A stretch of 46,850 nt of DNA from Casp-actino8 sp037147055. Lineage in GTDB: Bacteria > Actinomycetota > Acidimicrobiia > Acidimicrobiales > Ilumatobacteraceae. The DNA lies in the NCBI GenBank assembly GCA_037147055.1, contig JBAWVW010000008.1:1-46850 (forward strand), written 5' to 3'. The notes under the pieces are model-generated. The model was not told where the DNA came from and did not search any database. It was given only the letters and a program-made list of their open reading frames with translations. Shown piece after piece: positions 25,323-33,653 of this stretch (the stretch's first letter is position 1; every line of letters starts with the position of its first letter). The translations under genes were made by a program, and so were the position numbers.

Positions 25323-25361
25323 GTGGGTCTTAAGGCGTGGGCTCAAACCCACGTCTTTTTT
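25323..25361 (+). terminator. Rho-independent terminator with competing antiterminator in the rimP leader
   Basis: A 10-bp stem (25332-25341 with 25348-25357, one G-T pair, loop CTCAAA) merges into a T-run ending at 25361, a canonical intrinsic terminator. It points along the plus strand, where no gene ends: the upstream gene proS runs the other way. It therefore lies inside the rimP leader and should act as an attenuator. GTGGGT at 25323-25328 is complementary to ACCCAC at 25347-25352 and would break the terminator stem if paired. Confidence 0.72.
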
Positions 25362-25423
25362 ATTCTTTAGGGTGAGTTGGTTCGGTAATGACTTGGCAAG
25401 TGAGCATAAATGGAGGTGAATTA

Positions 25424-26140
25424 ATGTCCGAAAATCAGGTATCCCAGCGAATTGAGGCGTTAATTGCTCCAGTGATGACTGATTTGGGTCTAGAACTTTA
25501 CGACCTTGAGTACAACGGCGGAATCGTCAAAATCACGGTTGATACGCCCCCTGGCTCGCCCGGCGGCATCGACGTCGACCAGTTGTCGCGTTGCACCAGA
25601 CTCATTTCACGCGAACTTGATCACGATGACCCTGTACCAGGTCATTACACCCTTGAAGTTTCCAGTCCTGGTCTGGAGAGAAACCTGCGTTTGCCTCGGC
25701 ATTTCCAGCGTGAAGTAGGCAAAACGGCAGCCGTTCGTTTGAGTGATGTACTTAATGGCGAACGTCGCCTCACGGGAGTCATCGAATCTGCGGGAGTGGA
25801 GACTTTCTTGCTTCGGCTAGCCAATGGCGAGGAACGAGTCGTTCCCTACGATCGCATTGATCGGGCCAAGACGGTTTTTGTATGGCAAGCCCAACCCAAG
25901 CCTGGCAAGGGCGTTGGCGCTGGGGGTGTGAAGGGCGCGAGTAAGAAATCTGCCGCTCAGGACACATCAAAGTCGGGCATTACGAGCAGTTTGCCTGCTT
26001 CCACGGCAGACTCAGAGCAAGAAATTGATGATTTTCTAGATCGCTGTGACGACCTAGAAGATCTAGATACAGATCTAGGACAAGACGAGTTAGTTCAAGA
26101 CATAGCTAGTTACGAGGACCAGGAGTCAGCAGAGTCATGA
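25424..26140 (+). CDS. rimP: Ribosome maturation factor RimP with extended C-terminus
   Basis: The 238-residue protein assists 30S assembly. The N-terminal alpha/beta domain (LGLELYDLEYNGG...ITVDTP...GGIDVDQLSRCTRLISRELD) and the SPGLERNLRLPRHFQREVG linker into the Sm-like domain are standard up to about residue 160. Beyond that comes a Lys/Gly-rich segment followed by about 40 strongly acidic residues. The start is fixed by GGAGGTGA (25412-25419) before ATG 25424; an in-frame ATG at 25388 lacks one. Its stop overlaps nusA (ATGA). Confidence 0.94.
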   Translation: MSENQVSQRIEALIAPVMTDLGLELYDLEYNGGIVKITVDTPPGSPGGIDVDQLSRCTRLISRELDHDDPVPGHYTLEVSSPGLERNLRLPRHFQREVGKTAAVRLSDVLNGERRLTGVIESAGVETFLLRLANGEERVVPYDRIDRAKTVFVWQAQPKPGKGVGAGGVKGASKKSAAQDTSKSGITSSLPASTADSEQEIDDFLDRCDDLEDLDTDLGQDELVQDIASYEDQESAES

Positions 26141-27309
26141 GTAATGCCGACAAGCGAGAAGCCATACGCCATTTGGCGAATGAAAAAAATATCTCTGAAG
26201 AGACCTTATTGCAAGTGATCGTCGAGGCTTTGGCGACCGCTTATAAGCGTCGCCCAGGTTCGGCTGAAGAAGTAGAGGTTGGGCTGGATCCTGACACTAT
26301 TGAAATTAGTTTCATGGCCTATGACATTGACGAAGATGGCAACTGGGTGAATCCACGCGATGACACTCCTGATGCCGGCGAACTCGGTCGCATCATGGCC
26401 CAGACATTCCGTCAGGTGATGGGTCAGCGTATTCGCGAAGCCGAGCGCGATAAGAAGTTCGAAGAGTATGCCAACCGCGAAGGCGATGTTGTCACGGGAA
26501 TCATTCAGCAGAACGACAATCGTTACGCTCTGCTTGACTTAGGAAAAGTTGAAGCACTGATGCCACAAAGTGAACAAGTTCCTTTTGAGCGCGCCACTGC
26601 GGGAACTCGCGTCAAGGCATACATCGTGGAAGTTCGTCGAAGCGACAAAGGTCCTCAGATTGTCGTTAGTCGTACCCACCCCGGTCTCATTAAGCGTTTG
26701 TTCGAACTTGAAGTTCCAGAAATTGCGGATGGGGTCGTGGAGATCAAAGCCTGCGCCCGTGAACCAGGGCATCGCACCAAAATCGCAGTGCACTCTAATG
26801 ACAGCAATGTTGACCCTGTAGGGGCATGCGTCGGAGCCCGTGGTGGACGAGTTCGCATGGTCGTTAACGAACTCAATCAGGAAAAGATTGACATCATTCC
26901 TTTCAGCGACGATCTCGCTGACTTCATCGCTAAAGCACTTTCGCCTGCCAAGGTCACACAGGTTTTATTGAGTGATGATCGCTCGCAGGCAGATGTCATC
27001 GTGCCCGATTTCCAACTCCCATTGGCGATTGGTAAGGAAGGCCAAAATGCCCGCCTTGCAGCCCGTTTGGTTGGTGTGCGGATTGACATTAAGAGCGAGA
27101 CCCAACATTTTAACGAGGTCAACGGAATCATTGAATATGCCGAAGGCGAGTGGGTTGCTAACGCTGAAACGGGAGCACAGGAATTTCACGCTGGCGATGG
27201 TTCGATCATGAGCTTGGAAGAATGGGAAAAGGCAACAGCACTTGATGCAGTTGACGCACCAGAAGCAGTTGAACTTGAAGTGGTTACTCCGTCCGAGGGT
27301 GAGGTCTGA
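26137..27309 (+). CDS. nusA: Transcription termination/antitermination factor NusA
   Basis: The 390-residue RNA-polymerase-binding factor modulates pausing and termination. The N-terminal domain (1-125) precedes S1 (GDVVTGIIQQNDNRYALLDLG), then KH1 (TKIAVHSNDSNVDPVGACVGARGGRVRMV) and KH2 (PDFQLPLAIGKEGQNARLAARLVG). A 60-residue acidic tail replaces the AR repeats of proteobacterial NusA. It is coupled to rimP by an ATGA overlap. Given its role, control of the leader terminator by NusA itself is conceivable but only inference. Confidence 0.96.
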   Translation: MSNADKREAIRHLANEKNISEETLLQVIVEALATAYKRRPGSAEEVEVGLDPDTIEISFMAYDIDEDGNWVNPRDDTPDAGELGRIMAQTFRQVMGQRIREAERDKKFEEYANREGDVVTGIIQQNDNRYALLDLGKVEALMPQSEQVPFERATAGTRVKAYIVEVRRSDKGPQIVVSRTHPGLIKRLFELEVPEIADGVVEIKACAREPGHRTKIAVHSNDSNVDPVGACVGARGGRVRMVVNELNQEKIDIIPFSDDLADFIAKALSPAKVTQVLLSDDRSQADVIVPDFQLPLAIGKEGQNARLAARLVGVRIDIKSETQHFNEVNGIIEYAEGEWVANAETGAQEFHAGDGSIMSLEEWEKATALDAVDAPEAVELEVVTPSEGEV

Positions 27310-27316
27310 TCGCCTG

Positions 27317-27601
27317 ATGACGATGTTGACTCACCCGATACGCACTTGCGTGGGCTGTCGTTCTCGAAAAGAACAGCCGTTATTAACGCGCTACGTGCCT
27401 AATGGCGTCGGCCAGCCTGTTGCCTCGCGCACAACAAGCGGACGCGGTGCATGGATCTGCAATGAATCTGCAACCTGTGTTGCTGCGGCTACAAAAACTC
27501 GTGCATTTGATCGAGCTTGGAAAACTCAGTCGTTGGCACGCAAGGCTTTACCAATGAAGATCAGTACTACTCGTCAACTCACACGAGCCGCACAACCATG
27601 A
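27317..27601 (+). CDS. ylxR: YlxR-family RNA-binding protein
   Basis: This 94-residue basic protein starts near ATG 27317 and has RTCVGCRSRKEQPLLTRYV followed by GRGAWIC, the YlxR (DUF448) signature. YlxR proteins bind RNA; the Bacillus member has been linked to RNase P regulation. The frame opens further upstream inside nusA, but conservation starts here. It fits the invariant nusA-ylxR-infB order and ends 58 bases before infB, leaving room for the hairpin there. Confidence 0.88.
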   Translation: MTMLTHPIRTCVGCRSRKEQPLLTRYVPNGVGQPVASRTTSGRGAWICNESATCVAAATKTRAFDRAWKTQSLARKALPMKISTTRQLTRAAQP

Positions 27602-27612
27602 AACTCTAAATC

Positions 27613-27658
27613 AACGCCGGAGTCACCGGCGTTCGAAACAACAAAGGACTGAACGCCG
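27613..27658 (+). promoter_or_regulatory. Two-state hairpin between ylxR and infB
   Basis: AACGCCGG (27613-27620) pairs perfectly with CCGGCGTT (27626-27633) around AGTCA. The sequence AACGCCG recurs at 27652-27658, directly before the GTG of infB, so CGGCGTT (27627-27633) could alternatively pair with it and cover the start region, with AAAGGA left in the loop. No T-run follows, so this is not an intrinsic terminator. Confidence 0.5.
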
Positions 27659-27659
27659 C

Positions 27660-30464
27660 GTGGCAAATAACAAGATTAAAGTAAGTGACTTAGCGAAATC
27701 ACTCGGCATGACCAATGTCGAGATGTTGGAGTTGTGCAAAGCCAACAATGTGGCCGCCAAGACTCCACAATCGACTCTCGTCGAGGCGTTCGTACCTATG
27801 CTCAAGCGTAAAGCGCAATTGGCAGGTCTCGTACGCGAGGTTGTTATTGAAGAGGAAAAGCCAGCCAAAAAAGTGGCGCCTAAACCCGAGGCTTCCGTCA
27901 TCGTTGAGGCTCCTGTTGTTGTTGCGCCGGTCGTTGAGACGCCTGCCGTAGTTGTACCGGTCGTTGTGGCTCCAGTGCTTGAGGCTCCTGTTGTTGTTGC
28001 GCCAGTCGTTGAGACGCCGGTCGTGGCGGCGCCCGTTGTCGAGGTTCCTGTGGTCAAATCCGCCACGGTGATTTCCGCGCGAGCAACCGCTCCTCGCGAG
28101 ACACCCCGCGATGTGACGCGAGAGTCTCCTCGTCCTCCTGCAACTGATCGGACAGACTCTGCTCCTCGTCCACCTACGGCTGGTGGTGCACCCGCCTCTC
28201 CCACTGCTCGTCAGGCTCCGCCTCCTGGTCGTCCAACAAGTGCGACAGGTCGCCCTGTGCCTCCGCCTCCTGGTCGTCCAATGAGTGCGACAGGTCGCCC
28301 TGTGCCCCCGCCTCCTGGTGGTCCCCGCACGGCACCCGCTCCGAGTGCGCGTCCAAGTGGCACAGGTTACGGTGGTCCGCGTACAGGAGCCCCCCGTCCT
28401 GCTGGTGCTTACGGAGCGCCGCGTCCTAGTGCTGGTCCGCGTCCGGCTGGTGCCTTTGGCGCCCCACGTCCTGGCGGACCTGGTGGTGCACCGGGTGGCC
28501 CAGGTGGCGCCCCTGGCGGTCCTGGTGGCGCTCGTCCTGGTGGCGGTCCTGGTCGTCCTGGTGGCGGCGCTCGGCCAAGTGGAGGCCGACGTGCTCCGCG
28601 TAGTGGAGGTCGTCGTCGTCGTCGTGGTGAAGATGATCTACAGGCATCAACGATCGCCTATAGCGAAGACTCGGCCCCAGTCCCAGAAGGCACTGTCGTT
28701 ATTGAGCGTGGCGTATCTTCACAAGAGTTCGGTCCACGTTTGAACCGCACCGCTGCTGACGTTGTTCGATTTTTATTTAAGAACGGTGAAATCATCACCG
28801 CCACCATGACATTGAACGATGAGCAAATGGAACTCTTCGCCATTGAAATTGGCGCCGAGATCTTATTGGTCGAGCCAGGCCAACAAGAAGAGATGGAATT
28901 GCAGGCGTTGTTTGATGACAGCGACGACGCAGATGAGGCCGCACAAGAATTGCGTCCACCAGTGATCACCGTTATGGGTCACGTGGACCACGGTAAGACC
29001 ACACTGCTGGACAAGATTCGAAACGCCAATGTTGTCGCCGGTGAAGCTGGTGGAATCACTCAACACATTGGGGCATATCAAGTTCTACAAAATGGCAAGA
29101 AGGTCACTTTCATTGACACCCCCGGTCACGCAGCGTTCACGCAGATGCGCGCCCGTGGTGCACAAGTCACTGACATCGTCGTTCTGATGGTTGCAGCAGA
29201 CGATGGTGTCATGCCGCAAACCATTGAAGCTATTAGTCACGCTCGCGCTGCCGGTGTACCGATGGTCGTAGCGATCAACAAGGTTGATAAAGACAATGCC
29301 GATGTCCAGCGAGTTCTTGCCCAGTTGGCTGAACAGCAACTGGTACCTGAGTCATGGGGCGGCGACACTATTTGTGTTGAAATGTCGGCTCAACAAAACT
29401 TGGGTGTTGACGACCTTATTGAGCAACTCACCATTGTCGCTGAAGTAGAAGAACTGACCGCCAATCCGACTGGTCGTGCCAAAGGTGTTGTCCTTGAAGC
29501 CAATCTTGATACTGGTCGCGGACCAGTGGCGACTGTTTTGGTTGACAAGGGAACGCTCCGTGTCGGTGATCCAATCGTTGCTGGTGGTGCGTGGGGTCGT
29601 GTGCGTGCCATGATCGATGACAAGGGTCAGCAGATTAAAGAAGCCGGACCATCGACTCCTGTACAAGTGCTTGGCTTGTCAACTGTGCCTCAAGCTGGCG
29701 ATGAGTTCCGGGTCGCTCCCGATGAAAAAACGGCCCGTACTGTTGGCGAAGCGCGCGAACATCGATTGCGTGCTAAGGCTCAGCGCGGTGACGCTCGCGT
29801 GCAGCGTGGTGTGAAACTCGAAGACGTTTTCTCACAGATTCAGGCTGGAGAAGTGGCTACTTTGAATCTGGTTTTGAAAGCCGATGTTCAGGGTTCGCTG
29901 GAAGCAGTGACCGAAAGTCTGCGGCGCCTTGAGCGCGATGAAGTCAAATTGGCATTTGTGCATCGCGCAGTAGGTGGAGTGACCGAAAACGACATCACGC
30001 TTGCTGCGGCAACTAATGCGACGATTATCGCCTTCAATGTTCGTCCGGATCGTAAGGCCCGTGACCTGGCTGAAGCGGAACATGTCGAAATTCGTTCCTA
30101 CGAAATTATCTACAAACTCCTTGAAGATATCGAAAGCGCGATGATTGGCATGTTGGCGCCAGAGTACGAAGAAATCGTCACCGGTGAAGCTGAAGTGCGC
30201 GACATCTTCCGAGTTCCCAAACTTGGGGCTATCGCTGGTTGTTATGTTCGCAGTGGTCAGATCAACCGTGGTACGAAGGTGCGCTTCATTCGTGAGGGCG
30301 TCATCATCTGGAAGGGAGCGATCACATCCTTGCGCCGTTTCAAGGATGACGTTCGCGAAGTTCGTGAGGGCTTTGAATGCGGAATCGGACTCAGCGATTT
30401 CCAGGATCTCAAGCCTGGCGATTTGATCGAAACCTTTGAAGACAAACTTGTCGTTCGGACCTAG
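27660..30464 (+). CDS. infB: Translation initiation factor IF-2
   Basis: The 934-residue GTPase delivers initiator tRNA to the 30S subunit. The N-terminal IF2N helical domain (IKVSDLAKSLGMTNVEMLELC) is followed by a long disordered linker (about 80-330): Val/Ala/Pro runs, then Pro/Gly/Arg repeats and a Gly-rich RR stretch. The G domain has GHVDHGKTT (G1), DTPGHAAF (G3) and NKVDK (G4); domains II-IV follow to the C-terminus. Large linkers of this kind are common in actinobacterial IF-2. GTG start, 58 bases after ylxR. Confidence 0.97.
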   Translation: MANNKIKVSDLAKSLGMTNVEMLELCKANNVAAKTPQSTLVEAFVPMLKRKAQLAGLVREVVIEEEKPAKKVAPKPEASVIVEAPVVVAPVVETPAVVVPVVVAPVLEAPVVVAPVVETPVVAAPVVEVPVVKSATVISARATAPRETPRDVTRESPRPPATDRTDSAPRPPTAGGAPASPTARQAPPPGRPTSATGRPVPPPPGRPMSATGRPVPPPPGGPRTAPAPSARPSGTGYGGPRTGAPRPAGAYGAPRPSAGPRPAGAFGAPRPGGPGGAPGGPGGAPGGPGGARPGGGPGRPGGGARPSGGRRAPRSGGRRRRRGEDDLQASTIAYSEDSAPVPEGTVVIERGVSSQEFGPRLNRTAADVVRFLFKNGEIITATMTLNDEQMELFAIEIGAEILLVEPGQQEEMELQALFDDSDDADEAAQELRPPVITVMGHVDHGKTTLLDKIRNANVVAGEAGGITQHIGAYQVLQNGKKVTFIDTPGHAAFTQMRARGAQVTDIVVLMVAADDGVMPQTIEAISHARAAGVPMVVAINKVDKDNADVQRVLAQLAEQQLVPESWGGDTICVEMSAQQNLGVDDLIEQLTIVAEVEELTANPTGRAKGVVLEANLDTGRGPVATVLVDKGTLRVGDPIVAGGAWGRVRAMIDDKGQQIKEAGPSTPVQVLGLSTVPQAGDEFRVAPDEKTARTVGEAREHRLRAKAQRGDARVQRGVKLEDVFSQIQAGEVATLNLVLKADVQGSLEAVTESLRRLERDEVKLAFVHRAVGGVTENDITLAAATNATIIAFNVRPDRKARDLAEAEHVEIRSYEIIYKLLEDIESAMIGMLAPEYEEIVTGEAEVRDIFRVPKLGAIAGCYVRSGQINRGTKVRFIREGVIIWKGAITSLRRFKDDVREVREGFECGIGLSDFQDLKPGDLIETFEDKLVVRT
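28221..28324 (+). repeat. 45-bp tandem repeat in the IF-2 linker
   Basis: Units beginning CCTCCTGGTCGTCCA start at 28221 and 28266; a partial third, CCTCCTGGTGGTCC, starts at 28311. Each encodes 15 residues of the form PPGRP-x-SATGRPVPP. The near-identity suggests recent duplication within the disordered linker. Confidence 0.75.
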
Positions 30465-30473
30465 AGACGCGTG

Positions 30474-31124
30474 ATGACTGATCTTGAGTTCTTTTTCGAC
30501 CCGGTGTGCCCATGGGCATGGATTACTTCGCGCTGGGTGGTTGAGGTTCAATCTCTTCGCAGTTACGAAGTTCGCTGGCGTTTCATTTCTCTGAAGTTGA
30601 TTAACGCTACGAACGCAGCCGAGTGGTATGGCGATCAATACAAGCGTTGGCATGCCATGGGTCATGAGGCACTGCGTGTCTCGGCAGCGATCGAAGGTGC
30701 TTTCGGCAACGTACGTGTCGGAGATTTCTATACGGCGATCGGTACACAAACGCACAATATGAAACGGCGTGATGATTTCGCTGCAAGTAGTGAGTCGTTT
30801 ATTTCTGAAGCTTTGGTAGCGGCAAAATTTTCTGAAGCCGAAGTTAAATCCTTGATCGGCGCCGCCTTTGATGAAAGTTTTGACGAGCGCATCGCCAGTG
30901 ATACTGATCTTGCTTTCTCTCGCACCGGCAAAGATGTCGGCACCCCGATTCTGACCTTTCGTCCCGGTCGAGATGATGAAGGATCATTCTTTGGACCGGT
31001 CATCTCGCGAATCCCCCGTGGACCAGAGGCACTCACATTGTGGGATGCCGTTGAGATCGTGGCCACTACCCCTGGAGTTGTCGAGCTCAAGCGCACACTT
31101 CGTTCCGCGCCTATCTTTGACTGA
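30474..31124 (+). CDS. Rv2466c-family DsbA-fold oxidoreductase (CPWA active site)
   Basis: This 216-residue protein matches the mycothiol-dependent nitroreductase family: FFFDPVCPWAWITSRW at the start, and VGTPILTF...FFGPVISRIPRGPEALTLWD near the end. It adopts a thioredoxin fold with a helical insertion. Rv2466c uses CPWC to reduce nitroaromatics with mycothiol; here the resolving cysteine is Ala (CPWA, Cys12), so only mixed-disulfide or conjugation chemistry seems likely. It sits between infB and rbfA, usually adjacent genes, with a GTG two bases of frame upstream (30471) as an alternative start. Confidence 0.82.
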   Translation: MTDLEFFFDPVCPWAWITSRWVVEVQSLRSYEVRWRFISLKLINATNAAEWYGDQYKRWHAMGHEALRVSAAIEGAFGNVRVGDFYTAIGTQTHNMKRRDDFAASSESFISEALVAAKFSEAEVKSLIGAAFDESFDERIASDTDLAFSRTGKDVGTPILTFRPGRDDEGSFFGPVISRIPRGPEALTLWDAVEIVATTPGVVELKRTLRSAPIFD

Positions 31125-31159
31125 CTGATATGCGGCTCATTTCGAGCACAACTCAGCGA

Positions 31160-31165
31160 TAGCGT
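31160..31165 (+). promoter_or_regulatory. Candidate -10 box for rbfA
   Basis: TAGCGT ends seven bases before ATG 31173, suggesting a leaderless internal promoter that lets rbfA-truB-ribF be transcribed apart from infB. Confidence 0.38.
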
Positions 31166-31172
31166 TACGGGT

Positions 31173-31688
31173 ATGAATAGGCCCCCAGCGCGATCTTCCA
31201 AGTCCCGCACGAGCTCTCGTAACGCGACAACACACGCCTACCCACGCTCGGCGCGTTTGGGTGAAACATTGCGTGAGGTTTTGGCAGACGAGCTAGTTCG
31301 TATTGACGATGAACGCCTTGCATTTGTTACCATCACCCGCATTGACGTAGACCCTGAAATGAACCGCGGGGTTGTGCACTTTGATTCACTGTCGGGAGAA
31401 GATGGAGATGATTTGATCCTCGCCGCTTTCACCGATCATCGTAAGCGTTTGCAAGGTGCGATCGGCAAACAGGTGCGCGCCAAAAAGACTCCAATCTTGT
31501 CCTTCCGTCCTGATGATGTCATTCGTTCGGCAGAGCGAATTGAAAAGATCCTCAGAGAGAATCCAAGTCCGAGTCGTGAGGTCACAGTCAACGAAGATAA
31601 TTATGTGCAAAAGAAAGTATTTGTTGATGATCTGCTCGCCGACGAAGTTGATGACGAAAGCGATGTAGACATCGATGGCGAGGCGTAA
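31173..31688 (+). CDS. rbfA: Ribosome-binding factor A
   Basis: The 171-residue KH-fold protein helps 16S rRNA 5'-end maturation in the 30S subunit. RLGETLREVLADELVRIDDERL, FVTITRIDVDPEMNRGVVHF and FRPDDVIRSAERIEKIL cover the domain in order. A basic N-terminal extension (about 25 residues) and an acidic tail of 35 flank it. truB overlaps its last four codons. Confidence 0.93.
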   Translation: MNRPPARSSKSRTSSRNATTHAYPRSARLGETLREVLADELVRIDDERLAFVTITRIDVDPEMNRGVVHFDSLSGEDGDDLILAAFTDHRKRLQGAIGKQVRAKKTPILSFRPDDVIRSAERIEKILRENPSPSREVTVNEDNYVQKKVFVDDLLADEVDDESDVDIDGEA

Positions 31689-32643
31689 GCCAGCGCAGGT
31701 ACATGGCTTGCTTGTCATTGACAAGCCCGCTGGTATGACTAGTCATGATGTGGTTGATCGGGTGCGTCGCGTCCTAGGTGAACGTAAAGTCGGGCATTCT
31801 GGAACTCTTGACCCCGACGCCACGGGCGTTTTGTTGCTCGGTGTCGGCGACGCGACGCGTTTGCTGCGCTTTTTGGACAATGTCACGATTGATAGTCAAC
31901 CGACAACATCAAAGTCATATACCGGAACCGTTGTTCTTGGCACTGAGACCACAACCTTGGATGCAGCGGGCGAAGTGATAGCCACCCATGACATGGCGCA
32001 GATTATTTCTCGACTCACAGTTGAGACGGTCCAAGACATCGTTGATGGAAATGTCAATCAACAGTTGCTGGGAAGCATTATGCAAGTGCCACCGATGGTG
32101 TCTGCGCTCAAGGTGGACGGTCAACGTCTTCATGAATTGGCGCGCGCTGGAATTGAGATTGAGCGTGAGGCTCGTCCTGTGACGGTCCATTCATTCAAAG
32201 TGCTTGCCGTGCGTGAAAACCTCATCGATATTGATGTTGCCTGCTCGTCTGGTACTTATATTCGAACTTTGGCCTCTGACTTAGGAAAGTTGCTAGGCGG
32301 CGGCGCCCACCTGTGTAATCTGCGGCGAACATCAATTGGCCGTTTTGGTATTTCCGATGCGATCACGTTGGACGACCTAAACACTGATAATGCCTACTCT
32401 TTTCTTCGTCCAGTACTTGAATGTGTGCGCGGGCTCTCACGCTTTGATGCAGACGATGATCTGCGCACAGCCGTTGCTTTCGGCAAGGTGTTGCCGCAAG
32501 CCACATTCGTCGACTCGGGTCCGGCACCATGGGCCGTGGTAGATGCTGATGACAAACTCATTGCGGTGTACGAGCCCTTCTCCAATCTCAAAGTCGGTAA
32601 CGACATGACTCGTCCGCTGATTGTTTTGATTACACCCAGTTGA
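31675..32643 (+). CDS. truB: tRNA pseudouridine-55 synthase
   Basis: The 322-residue enzyme isomerises U55 in the T-loop of tRNAs. LLVIDKPAGMTSHDVVDRV opens the family and VGHSGTLDPDATGVLLLGVGDATR contains the catalytic Asp46. GTYIRTLASDLGKLLGGGAHL is the RNA-binding block. A C-terminal PUA-like region ends the protein. The ATG lies 14 bases inside rbfA, so translation is coupled. Confidence 0.96.
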   Translation: MARRKPAQVHGLLVIDKPAGMTSHDVVDRVRRVLGERKVGHSGTLDPDATGVLLLGVGDATRLLRFLDNVTIDSQPTTSKSYTGTVVLGTETTTLDAAGEVIATHDMAQIISRLTVETVQDIVDGNVNQQLLGSIMQVPPMVSALKVDGQRLHELARAGIEIEREARPVTVHSFKVLAVRENLIDIDVACSSGTYIRTLASDLGKLLGGGAHLCNLRRTSIGRFGISDAITLDDLNTDNAYSFLRPVLECVRGLSRFDADDDLRTAVAFGKVLPQATFVDSGPAPWAVVDADDKLIAVYEPFSNLKVGNDMTRPLIVLITPS

Positions 32644-32657
32644 CATCGGGCCGGGAT

Positions 32658-33653
32658 ATGAGAATTTCCCCGGAGGCGAGTATCGTTTGCGATGTGCAGG
32701 TGATCGGCGATTTCTCCACTCCAGCGTGGGACCACATGGACACGCGAAGCATTATCACTATTGGGGCCTACGACGGTTTGCACGTGGGTCATCGCCTAGT
32801 CATTGATCGGGTTGTTGCTGAGGCGAGTGCAGCTGGTTGTCAATCAGTTTTGGTCACTTTTGATCGTCATCCGGCGTCGTTAGTGCGGCCTGAGTCAGCT
32901 CCCAAGTTGCTCACGGATCACGCGCAGAAGATGGAACTCCTTCAGCAGACTGGACTCGATGCGGTTGGCGTGGTCACCTTTGATCAGCAACAGGCTGCTG
33001 AATCACCAGAGGATTTTGTGAGGCGGGTGCTAGTGGAATGTTTCAAGGTTGAAACGATTGTCGTCGGTGAGGACTTCCACTTCGGAAGGGCTCGAGCGGG
33101 CAATGTGGCGTTACTTCGTGAGTTGGGTCATCGCTATGGTTTTAAGGTTGAACCTTTGCATCTCTTGACCGTGGCTGATGGTTCCGTCGCAAGTTCAACC
33201 TTTATTCGCGAGTTGATTACTCGGGGAGATATTGAGAACGCTAATCGTAATCTTGGCCACATTTTTGAGATCCGTGGAACTGTGGCGCATGGTGATCAGC
33301 GTGGGCGAACCATTGGTTTTCCAACGGCCAATGTTGAGGTGCCAGTCACGATGTGTGTTCCTGCCGATGGGGTGTACGCCGCGTGGTATGTGCGTCTGGT
33401 TGCTGGGAAAGAAGAAACGTATCCTTGCGCTATCAATATTGGGCGTCGACCGACCTTCTATGACGATGCGCCAGTGTCACTGATTGAAGCACATATCATC
33501 GGCGAAACTGATCTTGATCTCTACAATGAGGTCGCGATGTTGCGTTTCGTTTCTCGCTTACGCGGTGAGCAAAAATTTGCTGGTCTTGAGGAAATGAAAG
33601 CTCAGTTAGCGATAGATATCGCTAACGCATCGGCGATTCTGTCTAGGGCGTAA
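32658..33653 (+). CDS. ribF: Bifunctional riboflavin kinase/FAD synthetase
   Basis: The 331-residue protein makes FMN and then FAD from riboflavin. The N-terminal FAD synthetase domain has TIGAYDGLHVGHR (the GxxDGxHxGH motif) and VVGEDFHFGRARAG; the C-terminal kinase begins near GTVAHGDQRGRTIGFPTANVEV and includes INIGRRPTF. ATG 32658 is chosen, but a TTG at 32640 overlapping the truB TGA is a credible alternative. Its last 11 bases overlap the convergent fbiC. FAD made here is relevant to the flavin enzymes downstream. Confidence 0.93.
   Translation: MRISPEASIVCDVQVIGDFSTPAWDHMDTRSIITIGAYDGLHVGHRLVIDRVVAEASAAGCQSVLVTFDRHPASLVRPESAPKLLTDHAQKMELLQQTGLDAVGVVTFDQQQAAESPEDFVRRVLVECFKVETIVVGEDFHFGRARAGNVALLRELGHRYGFKVEPLHLLTVADGSVASSTFIRELITRGDIENANRNLGHIFEIRGTVAHGDQRGRTIGFPTANVEVPVTMCVPADGVYAAWYVRLVAGKEETYPCAINIGRRPTFYDDAPVSLIEAHIIGETDLDLYNEVAMLRFVSRLRGEQKFAGLEEMKAQLAIDIANASAILSRA

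Noticed and set aside
29832..30755. 307-residue minus-strand frame opposite infB and the DsbA-fold gene
   Set aside because: Antisense shadow: Cys/His/Arg-rich, no domain, no ribosome site or promoter.
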